Shown: positions 8,325-16,523 of the stretch, one piece after another
Layout: every line of letters begins with the position of its first letter
How positions within the stretch are numbered: position 1 is the stretch's first letter
The notes under the pieces: model-generated
Databases searched by the model: none
What the model was told of the DNA's origin: nothing
What the model saw: the letters and a program-made list of their open reading frames with translations, nothing else
DNA from: Candidatus Thermoflexus sinensis
GTDB lineage: Bacteria > Chloroflexota > Anaerolineae > Thermoflexales > Thermoflexaceae
DNA length: 59,754 nucleotides
Reading direction: 5' to 3'
Assembly (NCBI GenBank): GCA_016842045.1
Contig: JAEVEY010000044.1
Span: 1 to 59,754 of the forward strand
Program-made: the position numbers and the translations under genes

Positions 8325-8909
8325 ATGTCTGCCTTTCGGATCCTGGATGATTTCTACAAGGACGTTCTATCATCTTATCCCCCTCAGGGAGAGGCGTTGC
8401 TCCGGCAGCTTACCCCGGAAGCGTGGCGTCATATTGCATTTCGCTACATCCTTTCGGTGGCAGCCATGACTTCGGTCAGCCACATTATTGAGGAAGCGGC
8501 CGCTCAGAGTCGGGGCACCGCCCATCTTCACGTTTCATTCCAGTTCATGTCCCGTTTTCTCCCTCAGGTGGAGCGCTATCGCACGATTTCGCTCGGAATC
8601 GCCAGGGGATGGATCTACGGCGCCATGGATGTTCATGAGCCCGGAGGGCCTATCCTTCCCGCTTCTCTACGCTGGATCAATACCGAAGGGACTCCGCTGG
8701 TCCAGTACTGGTTCGTTATTGCTTATGGTCCCGGGCTCTTTATGTCTCTTCTGGCTCGGGAGATCTCGGCCCTGCACGGAGCGGGGCGCTATTATGAAGG
8801 CTTTTACGCCTTTGATCGCGATATCTCTTACCAGTTGCTGTTGATTCTGCACATGTGTTTTCCTGAGGATGTGCCTATGCCCCGTCGGCCCGAGGAGTTG
8901 CAATGGTGA
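8325..8909 (+). CDS. Probable stand-alone DICT-domain sensory protein
   Basis: A 194-residue protein of uncertain identity. The segment SVSHIIEEAAAQ, followed by SFQFMSRFLPQVERYRTI and a short hydrophobic strand, resembles the DICT domain, where SHxIE-x and FQ-x-x-x-F-x-x-x-x-x-RY patterns occur. DICT is found in cyanobacterial signalling proteins and fused to MerR regulators in actinobacteria. There is no DNA-binding or enzyme domain attached. GGGAGGAGG precedes ATG 8325. The end overlaps the photolyase start by seven bases, so the two are co-translated. This supports a role in light or redox response; the assignment rests on pattern memory only. Confidence 0.6.
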   Translation: MSAFRILDDFYKDVLSSYPPQGEALLRQLTPEAWRHIAFRYILSVAAMTSVSHIIEEAAAQSRGTAHLHVSFQFMSRFLPQVERYRTISLGIARGWIYGAMDVHEPGGPILPASLRWINTEGTPLVQYWFVIAYGPGLFMSLLAREISALHGAGRYYEGFYAFDRDISYQLLLILHMCFPEDVPMPRRPEELQW

Positions 8910-10285
8910 TCGCTCTATGGTGGATCCGTCGAGATCTGCGCCTTCATGATCAGATCGCCTTAACCGCCGCCTTAAGGGCAGCGGACGCGGTCATTCCCGT
9001 CTTTATTCTGGACCCGGTTCTCCGGAGTGTATCGCCCCGTCGGCAAGCGTTTTTGATGGCCGCCCTTCAGGCGCTGGATCATGCCCTTCGGAAGCGGGGA
9101 AGCTACCTGGTGGTTCGCGCCGGACCTCCCCTCGAAACGCTTGGGGCTCTCATGGCGGAAACCGGAGCCCGGCTGATCTTCGCGGAAGAGGATTTCACTC
9201 CCTATGCTCGTGAGCGGGATGAGCGGATCGCTCACCAGCTACCTCTCCATCGTATAGGTTTCCCGACCATTCGCCATCCGGCTTCCATAGTGAAACCGAA
9301 TGGGATGCCGTATCGAGTGTTCGGCGCCTTTCGACGGATGTGGCGAAGTACCACCGCGCTCAACCCGAACTCGCTGCAACCGGCTCCTGTTCGGATTCCA
9401 ACCCCTCCAGGGATCCCTTCGCTTCCGCTGTTCCTCGAACGTGCGGAGCGCTTCGATGATTTCCCGCCTTCGGAGGAAGCCGCTCTGGAGCGCCTGCGAT
9501 CGTTTACAGAAGGAGAGGAGGCGCCGATCTATCGTTATCATCGGGATCGAAACTGGCTGGATCGGGAGGGGAGCGCCCGTCTCTCGCCCTACCTGCGTTT
9601 CGGGATGCTTTCCCCCCGTCGGGCGGCGATCGCTGCATGGCAAGCGATGGAGCGCGCGCCGCATGAGGAGGCGCGTCAGGGAGCTTCGGCGTGGCTGGAC
9701 GAGCTGATCTGGCGCGAGTTTTTCATCACATTGTTCTTTCACTTCCCGAACCTGGCGGAACGTCCTCTTCGGCCGGAGGAAGGAAGGATACGGTGGCGGG
9801 AGGATCCGGAAGCGCTCCAGGCGTGGATCGAGGGCCGCACCGGATATCCGCTGGTGGACGCCGGGATGCGGCAGCTTCGGGCCACCGGATGGATGCCGAA
9901 TCGCGCGCGGATGGTCGCTGCCTCCTTCCTGACTCGTGCGCTAAGGGTGGATTGGCGCCTGGGGGCCCAGGTGTTCTTCGAGGAGCTTCTGGATGGAGAT
10001 CCGGCCGTCAACGTGGGGAACTGGCAATGGGTCGCCGGCGTCGGCACGGATTATGCCTCGGGGTTTCGCGCCTTTAATCCAACAGTTCAAGCGCGAACCT
10101 GGGATCCAGCGGGCCGTTACATCCGGCGATGGGTGCCTGAGCTGGAACACGTTCCGGACTCTTACGTGCATGCCCCGTGGACGATGCCTGAAGAGGTCCA
10201 GAGAACCGCGCGTTGTCGGATCGGAGTGGACTATCCGGCTCCGATGGTCGGCGGGGCACACGGGCAATCGAAGGTGGAAGAATGA
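8903..10285 (+). CDS. phr: Deoxyribodipyrimidine photolyase
   Basis: Repairs UV-made cyclobutane pyrimidine dimers with blue light and FADH-. It has 460 residues. The N-terminal antenna domain begins ALWWIRRDLRLHDQ, the classic WFRxDLRxxDN start. The FAD domain includes RYHRDRNWLDREG, LSPYLRFGMLSPR, WLDELIWREFF, TGYPLVDAGMRQL and GNWQWVAGVGTDY, where the conserved Asn and Trp electron-chain residues lie. Its start is nested in the end of the DICT gene and its stop overlaps the P450 start, so it is translationally coupled on both sides. Placing it in the carotenoid unit fits B12/light-regulated photoprotection as in Thermus. Confidence 0.95.
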   Translation: MVIALWWIRRDLRLHDQIALTAALRAADAVIPVFILDPVLRSVSPRRQAFLMAALQALDHALRKRGSYLVVRAGPPLETLGALMAETGARLIFAEEDFTPYARERDERIAHQLPLHRIGFPTIRHPASIVKPNGMPYRVFGAFRRMWRSTTALNPNSLQPAPVRIPTPPGIPSLPLFLERAERFDDFPPSEEAALERLRSFTEGEEAPIYRYHRDRNWLDREGSARLSPYLRFGMLSPRRAAIAAWQAMERAPHEEARQGASAWLDELIWREFFITLFFHFPNLAERPLRPEEGRIRWREDPEALQAWIEGRTGYPLVDAGMRQLRATGWMPNRARMVAASFLTRALRVDWRLGAQVFFEELLDGDPAVNVGNWQWVAGVGTDYASGFRAFNPTVQARTWDPAGRYIRRWVPELEHVPDSYVHAPWTMPEEVQRTARCRIGVDYPAPMVGGAHGQSKVEE

Positions 10286-11622
10286 AAACCGGGAGTCAGC
10301 CATCGATGAGCTCGCTATATCCTCACGCGGTTCCGGGAGTTTACGCGCGCTGGCAGGCCCTGCGCATTCTGCTTCGAGAGCGCTTCCTGTTAGAGGCCTT
10401 GCGTCCGTTGCGGGAGGATGCGGGGGATGTTTTCTTCCTGCCGTTGCCCGGGATGCAAGTGGCCGTGGTAGCTGGCGCGGAGGCTGCACGGATGGCTCTG
10501 GTGACCCTTCGCCCTTTGCTCTCCTCGCGCCTGCAGTCTGATCCGGTGGTCCAGCTCCTTCGGAGCGGCATGCTGGTGATCGATGGGGAGGCCCATGATC
10601 GGATGCGTCGGATCGCGGAGCCTTTCTTCCGGCCGGAATATCTGGAGGCTCATGCGGGCCGCATGCTGCAACAGATCGACCGTCGGATCGATGCCTGGCC
10701 GGATGGGGGCGTCGTGGAGATGGATGTCGAAATGCGCCGGCTGGCGCTGGAGATCCTGCTGGATGTTCTTTTTAAGTTGCCGGAGGAAGCAGCGGAAGAG
10801 CTCTGGGAACCCTTACAAGCTGCTCGTGCATATATTGCGCCTGGAGCATGGCTGCTTTGCCCCCGGATCCCCCGGCCAAGTTACAGAAAACCCCTTCAAC
10901 GGCTGGATACGTTGATTCGGGAATTCATCCGCCAGCGGCGCTCGGAGCCTGATCAGGGCGACCTTTTCTCCGCATGGGTTCAGAGGACGGATATGAACGA
11001 CGAAGAGATCCGGGATCAGATGACGACCATGCTGATCGCTGGCCACGACACCGTCGCCACCTGGCTGGCGTGGACGATCGCGTTGCTGGCGTGGCATCCG
11101 GAGATTCAGACTCGTGTCCGGGAGGAGATCCGGGAACAACTGGGGGAGAATATGCCCGATCCCCGGTTCATCCATCGACTGCCCTTGCTGCGCGCGGTCG
11201 GTATGGAATCCTTGCGGTTATTCCCTCCCATCCCGGTTCTGAACCGACGAGCCCTTGTCCCCCTAAGGATGTGTGGCGTTTCGATCCCATCCGGGACACG
11301 TTTACTGATATCGATTTATACCATCCATCGGCATCCCAAGTTATGGAAAGCCCCCGAATCCTTCCAGCCAGAGCGCTTTCTCAACCCGGAGGGGGAAGGG
11401 ATGGGGTTTCGATATCTTCCTTTTGGGGGAGGGCCGCGGTTTTGCATTGGGGCCCCCTTGGCCCGGCTGGAAGGATTTCTGGCCCTGGCCCGGATGCTTC
11501 AGCGGGTGATCTTTACGCCGCTCGCTTCGCCTCCGCGTCCCCATCTTCGGGCCACGCTGGATCCATGGCCAGGGGTATGGGTGCGCGTCCAGCGAATCGC
11601 AGTTCGGGGTTCGACTGCCTGA
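10282..11622 (+). CDS. Cytochrome P450, probable carotenoid (beta-ring) hydroxylase
   Basis: Haem-thiolate monooxygenase of 446 residues. Visible motifs are the I-helix oxygen-activation AGHDT (253-257), the K-helix E309-S-L-R312 and the haem loop FGGGPRFCIG (381-390) with Cys388 as thiolate ligand. The cluster position beside crtB/crtI, phr and a lycopene cyclase and the AGH(D/E)TV-A pattern point to the CYP175 type, which in Thermus hydroxylates beta-carotene to zeaxanthin. No membrane anchor is seen. The start at ATG 10282 overlaps the photolyase stop by four bases and has a GG-rich ribosome site; an upstream in-frame ATG at 10213 lies within phr and is less likely. Confidence 0.88.
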   Translation: MKTGSQPSMSSLYPHAVPGVYARWQALRILLRERFLLEALRPLREDAGDVFFLPLPGMQVAVVAGAEAARMALVTLRPLLSSRLQSDPVVQLLRSGMLVIDGEAHDRMRRIAEPFFRPEYLEAHAGRMLQQIDRRIDAWPDGGVVEMDVEMRRLALEILLDVLFKLPEEAAEELWEPLQAARAYIAPGAWLLCPRIPRPSYRKPLQRLDTLIREFIRQRRSEPDQGDLFSAWVQRTDMNDEEIRDQMTTMLIAGHDTVATWLAWTIALLAWHPEIQTRVREEIREQLGENMPDPRFIHRLPLLRAVGMESLRLFPPIPVLNRRALVPLRMCGVSIPSGTRLLISIYTIHRHPKLWKAPESFQPERFLNPEGEGMGFRYLPFGGGPRFCIGAPLARLEGFLALARMLQRVIFTPLASPPRPHLRATLDPWPGVWVRVQRIAVRGSTA

Positions 11623-11655
11623 TTTGAATTCCGGATGGGGCTTTTCAATAGAAGC

Positions 11656-11794
11656 AGGACTTACGCAGTTCGTTTCCCATGGGGGCAAAGATTTTTCTCC
11701 CCCCTCCCCACGGCCCAAAGGGCCGTGGGGAGGGGGGAGAAAGGGGGGTGGGGCCATTCCGTCCCACCTTAGAGCTTTCAACTGCGTAACTCCT
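11656..11794. mobile_element. MITE-like element with 15-bp terminal inverted repeats
   Basis: AGGACTTACGCAGTT (11656-11670) and the inverted AACTGCGTAACTCCT (11780-11794) match at 14 of 15 positions. Between them is a perfect 21-bp stem (11696-11716 with 11720-11740) made of the CCCTCCCCACGGCCC core. A second element with the same ends lies at 56067-56232. There is no coding capacity, so any movement would need a transposase elsewhere. No clear target duplication is seen. Confidence 0.65.
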
Positions 11795-11808
11795 AAGAAG
11801 TAGAAGTC

Positions 11809-11853
11809 TTTGGGGCTGGGATGGGCACCAGAGGTGTCCGTCCTAACCCCCAA
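11809..11853. repeat. GCTGGG-type palindromic hairpin
   Basis: An imperfect inverted repeat of the form TTTGGGGCTGGG...CCTAACCCCCAA with an AGA loop. It belongs to the same loose family as hairpins at 43936-43986 and 56309-56355. It sits just upstream of the glycosyltransferase and would be transcribed in the P450-to-glycosyltransferase gap. Confidence 0.45.
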
Positions 11854-11897
11854 CTCCATTTTTGATTACTACGTTCTCTTATCCGGAGCGTTCAAAG

Positions 11898-12962
11898 ATG
11901 CGCTGGATGCTGATGCATGCGGGCGTCAAGCTGGGCCTGGCGCTTTATGGATTTCACCGGACTCAGCGCCTGCCGGTTTTGCCCGTCTGTCCGGTTTCCG
12001 GCCCGTTGCCTTCCCTTTCCATCATCGTTCCCGCCCGTAACGAGGCGGAGAATCTCCGTCGCCTGCTCCCTTCTTTGCGTCAGCTTCGTTATCCGGGGCC
12101 GTTGGAGATCCTCGTGGTGGATGATCAGTCGCGAGATGATACCGCCCGGGTGGCCGCTGCCTTCGGGATCCCGGTGTTGTTCATCCGGGAGTTGCCGCAA
12201 GGCTGGTTGGGCAAGCCGTATGCCGCCCATCAGGGAGCTCTGGCGACCCGAGGGGAGTGGTTGCTGTTCACCGATGCGGATACATGGCACGCGCCGGATA
12301 GCGCAGCCAGTGCGGTCGCCTGGGCGCTGACCCATGAGGCAGATGGATTGACGCTGTTCCCAGCTTTCGATTTCAATAGCGCACTGGAAGCGGCAGCTCT
12401 GGCCGCGGCTTTCGCCGGCCTCTTTGCGGCGCTGCGCGCTTCGCATGGGATCGTGAACGGCCAATATTTGCTGATCCGCCGAGAGGTTTATGAGCGGATC
12501 GGTGGGTTTGTAGCCGTGCGGGACCAGATGCTGGAGGATCTGGCCCTCGGCGTTCGATTGCACGCCTCCGGCTATCGCGTTCCCATGCTGGACGGTCAAC
12601 ATGCGCTGCGGGTGCGAATGTATTCCGGCCTTCGACATATGCTGGATGGAATGTCCCGCCTGAGCGCAGGGACTCTGGTATGGCCCGGCCTGCGGCCATG
12701 GATCGCAGCGCTCCTGATCGCATGGCTGGCCACTCCGTTCTCAATCCCCCGGCTGGGGATCCGGGATCGAGGATGGACCGCGCTGATCAGCTGGGCAACC
12801 AGCGGGTTGTCTCTGCTTCCGTGGACCTGGCGGATGGGTCGCCCGGAGGCGGCCCTGCTGGCTCCTCTGGGGGCCGCCATCGTGGCCGTCGCCGGCCTGC
12901 GTGGCCTCTTTCAGCGCTGGATTGGGACAGGAATCCATTGGAAGGAGCGCCGGGTCCGATAG
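11898..12962 (+). CDS. Family 2 glycosyltransferase, CrtQ/CruC-like
   Basis: The protein has 354 residues. The GT-A fold is shown by VPARNEAEN (44-52), VVDDQSRD (73-80), the metal-binding TDADT (125-129) and an ED pair at 213-214 in QMLEDLALG. The segment GWLGKPYAAHQGA is typical of the subgroup that includes diaponeurosporenoate glucosyltransferase CrtQ and the CruC proteins of Chloroflexi. Two or three hydrophobic helices after about residue 270 suggest membrane attachment. ATG 11898 has GGAG nine bases ahead. Being between a carotenoid hydroxylase and a lycopene cyclase, it most likely glycosylates a hydroxycarotenoid; this is inferred from context. Confidence 0.8.
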   Translation: MRWMLMHAGVKLGLALYGFHRTQRLPVLPVCPVSGPLPSLSIIVPARNEAENLRRLLPSLRQLRYPGPLEILVVDDQSRDDTARVAAAFGIPVLFIRELPQGWLGKPYAAHQGALATRGEWLLFTDADTWHAPDSAASAVAWALTHEADGLTLFPAFDFNSALEAAALAAAFAGLFAALRASHGIVNGQYLLIRREVYERIGGFVAVRDQMLEDLALGVRLHASGYRVPMLDGQHALRVRMYSGLRHMLDGMSRLSAGTLVWPGLRPWIAALLIAWLATPFSIPRLGIRDRGWTALISWATSGLSLLPWTWRMGRPEAALLAPLGAAIVAVAGLRGLFQRWIGTGIHWKERRVR

Positions 12963-13002
12963 CCATGCCGCAAATCTTCCAGATCCCCTTTCGGAGCGAT
13001 CG

Positions 13003-13818
13003 ATGACCTATCTGGGATTTCTGGTTCTTTTTCTCATCCTTCCCACTCTCCTCTTAATGGCCATGCTGGTCCATCGCTGGCGCCGCGGTCAGCTATCTGT
13101 TCCTTTGCGGACGTGGTCTCTCTCCATCCTGATCCACACTGGAATCGCACTGACCTATACCACGCCATGGGATAACTTTCTGGTGGCTCACGGAGTATGG
13201 ACGTATGATCCAAACCGCGTGACCGGTTGGCTTGTTGGCTGGGTCCCGCTCGAAGAATATCTGTTCTTCATACTTCAGCCGATCCTTGTCGGGCTGTGGT
13301 TGGGGATCCGGTGGAAAAATCCTCGAAACCCCCATGGATCCCTACACCGGGCAGGCCCTCGATGGCGATGGGGCATGACCGCTGTGGGTATCGGACTCTG
13401 GGTGGCGAATCTGGCGATCTGGCGCTGGGGAGGGCCATCCTGGACGTATATGGGCCTGATCCTGGTCTGGGGTCTTCCGCCTTTCATCCTGCAGATGGCC
13501 TTCGGTGGAGATCTGTGGTGGGATCAGAAGAAGAACTTTCTGAAGATCTGGCTTCCGCCGGCTCTCTATTTATCCGTCGCGGATGCCCTCGCCATCCGGG
13601 AGGGGATCTGGCGGATTTCCGTGAACTGGAGCACGGGATGCCATATTCTGGGGTTGCCCATCGAGGAAGGGGTGTTCTTTTTTCTGACCACCGGATTGCT
13701 GACGAGTGGAAGTCTCTTGATGATCCTTCCCGAATCCCAGACCCGATTGCAGCGCATTCACGAACGGGTTCGCGATGGAATCCGGATGGTCTGGGGGAAA
13801 GCTGATCCTATCGGGTGA
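13003..13818 (+). CDS. crtYcd: Fused CrtYc-CrtYd type lycopene cyclase
   Basis: Membrane protein of 271 residues with about seven hydrophobic segments. The two halves each carry the domain signature of the heterodimeric cyclase family: PLEEYLFF at 82-89 and PIEEGVFF at 219-226, whose glutamates are needed for catalysis. Such fused forms occur in Archaea, Bacteroidetes and Deinococcota and convert lycopene ends to beta-rings. ATG 13003 with GGAG eight bases ahead gives the family length; upstream codons in frame overlap the glycosyltransferase end. It would supply the ring substrate for the P450. Confidence 0.88.
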   Translation: MTYLGFLVLFLILPTLLLMAMLVHRWRRGQLSVPLRTWSLSILIHTGIALTYTTPWDNFLVAHGVWTYDPNRVTGWLVGWVPLEEYLFFILQPILVGLWLGIRWKNPRNPHGSLHRAGPRWRWGMTAVGIGLWVANLAIWRWGGPSWTYMGLILVWGLPPFILQMAFGGDLWWDQKKNFLKIWLPPALYLSVADALAIREGIWRISVNWSTGCHILGLPIEEGVFFFLTTGLLTSGSLLMILPESQTRLQRIHERVRDGIRMVWGKADPIG

Positions 13819-13874
13819 GCGGTTTCTCGGTTCTGGCAATTTCCATAAACCCATAAGGATCCACAGGCAGGCTT

Positions 13875-14435
13875 ATGATCGCGGTGCTATGGACGGTTAT
13901 CGCGTTCTTGTCCGGCTCGCTTCCCCTGGCCTGGTGGATCGGACGATGGGGGATGGGTGTGGACATCCGACAATATGGAGATCACAATCCCGGGGCGATG
14001 AACGTGTGGCGGGCGGGGGGACGAGGCTGGTTTGTGCTGGCATTGCTCCTGGAATTCCTCAAGGGGGCATGCCCGCTCTGGTTGGCCCAGGTCCTGGCTG
14101 GTCTATCGGGCTGGTGGCTGGTCCCGCTGGCGATCGCTGCGCCGCTGGGCCATGCGTTCTCTCCATGGCTGGGCTTTCGCGGGGGGAAGGCGCTGGCGGT
14201 CACCTTCGGGGTGTGGAGCGGGTTGACCCTGTGGAAGATCCCTATGCTGCTGGGCGGGCTCTTTGCCCTTTTCCTGAGGTGGATGCCTCCGGAAGCTCGG
14301 GCGGTTCGGATGGGGATGTTGAGCCTGGATGGATTGCTCGCCCTGGCTGTGGCTGCCGGGTGGGCTTCTCCAGCATGGCTGATCGTGGCGCTGGGACATA
14401 CGGTTTTGCTGTTCTGGACGCACCGCCGAGGATAG
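13875..14435 (+). CDS. PlsY-like glycerol-3-phosphate acyltransferase family protein
   Basis: An integral membrane protein of 186 residues with five to six hydrophobic segments. The three PlsY motifs are recognisable: SGSLPLAWWIGR near the N-terminus, GDHNPGAMNVWRAGG (canonical form GSGNPGATN) and GHAFSPWLGFRGGKALAVTFG. The second motif is altered at three places, so it may be a paralogue rather than the housekeeping PlsY that uses acyl-phosphate to acylate glycerol-3-phosphate. It closes the carotenoid unit, 57 bp after the cyclase. Acylation of a carotenoid glucoside is a context-based possibility only. The ribosome site is weak. Confidence 0.75.
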   Translation: MIAVLWTVIAFLSGSLPLAWWIGRWGMGVDIRQYGDHNPGAMNVWRAGGRGWFVLALLLEFLKGACPLWLAQVLAGLSGWWLVPLAIAAPLGHAFSPWLGFRGGKALAVTFGVWSGLTLWKIPMLLGGLFALFLRWMPPEARAVRMGMLSLDGLLALAVAAGWASPAWLIVALGHTVLLFWTHRRG

Positions 14436-14529
14436 CGGAAACGCCCTGTTGGCTTTTGCCTCCCTCTCTTATGTGGATCAGAAGGGATGGTCAGCTAAAT
14501 GGGTTCCTCTCTCCGGAAAGCCCTCCGAA

Positions 14530-14580
14530 TCGAAAAGCGGCCAGGCCCGAGGAACCGTGCGACGCCGATACGCTTTTCGA
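14530..14580. terminator. Inverted repeat between convergent units
   Basis: TCGAAAAGCG (14530-14539) pairs with CGCTTTTCGA (14571-14580) around a loop of about 30 nt. It lies in the 186-bp gap between the ends of the PlsY-like gene and the leftward dehydrogenase-like gene and may help end both transcripts; the stem is modest and lacks a long T-run. Confidence 0.3.
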
Positions 14581-14621
14581 AACACAGGAGGAAGGCGATC
14601 CAGCGCAGGGATTGCCTGTGA

Positions 14622-15395
14622 TCAGCTCCAAGGATAAAACCCACGACCAGCCTTGCGGCCCAGGTGGCCGGCCCGGATCATCTGGCGGAGCAGCGGGGCG
14701 GCCCGATAGGCTCCATTCCGGTGCTCGGCCTCCAGAGCGTCCAGGACGGCGACCACGAGATCCAGCCCGAGGAGATCCCCCCACTCCAGCGGCCCGCGTG
14801 GATAGTTCGTCCCCAGTTTCATAGCGGTATCAATGTCCTCCGGTGAGGCGACCCCTTCCATCACCGCGAAGGCGGCTTCATTGATGAGCGCGCAGAGGAT
14901 CCGTGGAAGCACCATCCCCACCGCGTCGCGGACGACCTCAATCTGAAGCCCAATCCCTTCCAGATACGCCTTTGCGGGTTTCAGGGCCGTGGAATCCCCA
15001 GACAGCGGGATCGCCAGCTCGGCCGGGGCTCCCCGGGTCAAAGGGGGCAGCGCCGCGAATCCCACCACCCGGCCCGGCCGCCGGGTCCAGCTGGCTACCT
15101 GCGTCGCCGAGACGGTGAGGCACAGGGAGAGCAATGGCGTTTCCGGGGGAAGCGCCTGGTCGAGAATGGCAATCAGCGTCTGTTTCGCTTCCAGGGGGGA
15201 GGGGAGGACCTCCAGGGCGAGGGCGGCGCTTCGGGCTTCGGTCTCCAGGGCTGGCGAAAGGGTGGAAGGAACCTCCCCCTCGCAGGTCAGGACGGCCGTT
15301 GGGTAACCCTGCTCCAGGAACAGCCCGCCGAGGTCCTCAGCGAAGGCGGGGGCGCCCACGATCAGGATGCGCTCCTTCAAGGGCTGGGTTCCCAT
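14622..15395 (-). CDS. Degenerate 3-hydroxyacyl-CoA dehydrogenase-like protein
   Basis: The protein has 257 residues. The C-terminal half fits the 3-hydroxyacyl-CoA dehydrogenase helical domain (INEAAFAVMEGVASPEDID, NYPRGPLEWGDLLGLD). The N-terminal Rossmann half is altered: the glycine loop reads IVGAPAFAEDLGG instead of GxGxxG, and the HFFNP motif holding the catalytic His is replaced by FAALPP. It is therefore probably not an active NAD-dependent dehydrogenase and may bind acyl-CoA or pair with the intact paralogue just upstream. GGAGG stands five bases before ATG 15395; upstream codons in frame overlap the neighbour. Confidence 0.7.
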   Translation of the reverse strand: MGTQPLKERILIVGAPAFAEDLGGLFLEQGYPTAVLTCEGEVPSTLSPALETEARSAALALEVLPSPLEAKQTLIAILDQALPPETPLLSLCLTVSATQVASWTRRPGRVVGFAALPPLTRGAPAELAIPLSGDSTALKPAKAYLEGIGLQIEVVRDAVGMVLPRILCALINEAAFAVMEGVASPEDIDTAMKLGTNYPRGPLEWGDLLGLDLVVAVLDALEAEHRNGAYRAAPLLRQMIRAGHLGRKAGRGFYPWS

Positions 15396-15431
15396 GGGAT
15401 CCTCCCCGGCGATTCGCCGTGTCTGTTGTAA

Positions 15432-15451
15432 GGGCGAGGCATGCCTCGCCC
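15432..15451. repeat. 20-bp perfect palindrome GGGCGAGGCATGCCTCGCCC
   Basis: A perfect palindrome between the two dehydrogenase genes. A sister copy with two changed bases is at 50084-50103, also in an intergenic gap, indicating a dispersed repeat family rather than a gene-specific operator. Confidence 0.6.
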
Positions 15452-15456
15452 CTGCA

Positions 15457-16299
15457 TCAGTATTCATACCACCCCTTCCCGGTCTTCCGCCCCAGCCGGC
15501 CGGCCTGGACCATCTGGCGCTGCAGAGGGTGGGGACGAAAGCGGGGTTCCTCAAAAAACGCATGATAGACGCTCTCGCTGACGGCCAGATTCACATCCAG
15601 GCCGATCAGATCCATCAGCTCGAATGGGCCCATCCGGAATCCCAGGGCGCGAACCAGTCGGTCTATGGTGGGTGGATCGGCGATTCCCTCTCCCACCAGA
15701 CGCAGGGCCTCCAGGTAGAAGGGACGAGCGACGCGATTCACAAGGAATCCCGGGGTGTCCTTCACGATCACAGGGGTCTTTCCCCAACGTCGCGCAAGAT
15801 CCGCTAAGGCGCGCAGGGTCTCCTCGGAGGTCACCAGCCCCCGCACAACCTCCACCAGGCGCATGACCGGCGCCGGGTTGAAGAAATGCATCCCCGCCAC
15901 CCGTTCCGGGCGTCGGGTGACAGCCCCCAGGGCGGTGATGGGGAGCGAGGAAGTATTCGAGGCCAGGATGGTCTCGGGGGGGCAGATCGCGTCCAGCTGG
16001 CGGAAGATCTCCTGCTTGAGGGCCAGATCCTCCGGAGCGGCCTCGATAATCACATCCGCTCCGGCCAGGTCCTCCAGGGCGGTGCTGAGCTGAAGCCGTT
16101 CCCGGGCGCGCTGGGCCTCCGTTTCGTCGAGCCGGCCCTTCGCCGCGGCCTCGTGGAGCCACGCCTCGATCTGGGCCGCCGCGTTCTCCAGGGCGCCGGA
16201 TGCCACATCATACAGCGTGGTCTGAGCGCCATGGGTGATCGCCACATAGGCGATCCCCCGTCCCATTGTCCCCGCCCCCACAATCCCCACGCGCTCCAT
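15457..16299 (-). CDS. 3-hydroxybutyryl/3-hydroxyacyl-CoA dehydrogenase
   Basis: Oxidises 3-hydroxyacyl-CoA to 3-ketoacyl-CoA with NAD. It has 280 residues, as in Hbd/PaaH. The NAD loop GIVGAGTMGRGIA (4-16) is intact. The catalytic His lies in GMHFFNPAPVMRLVEVVRG with its partner Glu, and PGFLVNRVARPFYLEA plus GPFELMDLIGLDV mark the C-terminal domain. ATG 16299 has AGGAGG just ahead; a GTG five codons upstream lies inside the region of that ribosome site. It works with the enoyl-CoA hydratase upstream in a fatty or aromatic acyl-CoA pathway. Confidence 0.92.
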   Translation of the reverse strand: MERVGIVGAGTMGRGIAYVAITHGAQTTLYDVASGALENAAAQIEAWLHEAAAKGRLDETEAQRARERLQLSTALEDLAGADVIIEAAPEDLALKQEIFRQLDAICPPETILASNTSSLPITALGAVTRRPERVAGMHFFNPAPVMRLVEVVRGLVTSEETLRALADLARRWGKTPVIVKDTPGFLVNRVARPFYLEALRLVGEGIADPPTIDRLVRALGFRMGPFELMDLIGLDVNLAVSESVYHAFFEEPRFRPHPLQRQMVQAGRLGRKTGKGWYEY

Positions 16300-16389
16300 A
16301 AGCCTCCTCTCCACCTTTCGGCGTTTCGTTATTTATCTTATCTGCCCGGGGGCGATCCTGGCGGTGCCCGCTCGGGTTCCGCGTTTGCC

Positions 16390-16485
16390 CCTCCCTATGC
16401 CGCGAAGCGGCATGGGGAGAAATGAAAGTAAAAGCATCAAAGTGTCGGGTGATGGGGCGGCCAGCGAAGCTGGCCCCCCTCACCC
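16390..16485. repeat. Two adjacent palindromic hairpins
   Basis: The first stem (16390-16402 with 16406-16418) has a GAA loop and one mismatch and is a CTCCC(C/T)ATGCCGC version of the dispersed CCCTCCCC-type palindrome. The second (16447-16465 with 16469-16485) has the GCCAGC-GAA-GCTGGC core. Both lie in the 224-bp gap between the enoyl-CoA hydratase and dehydrogenase genes and would be transcribed, so they may tune distal expression. Confidence 0.55.
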
Positions 16486-16523
16486 AAAAAGCTCCAGGTT
16501 GGCAACAGAGCCGATCTTCGTTC

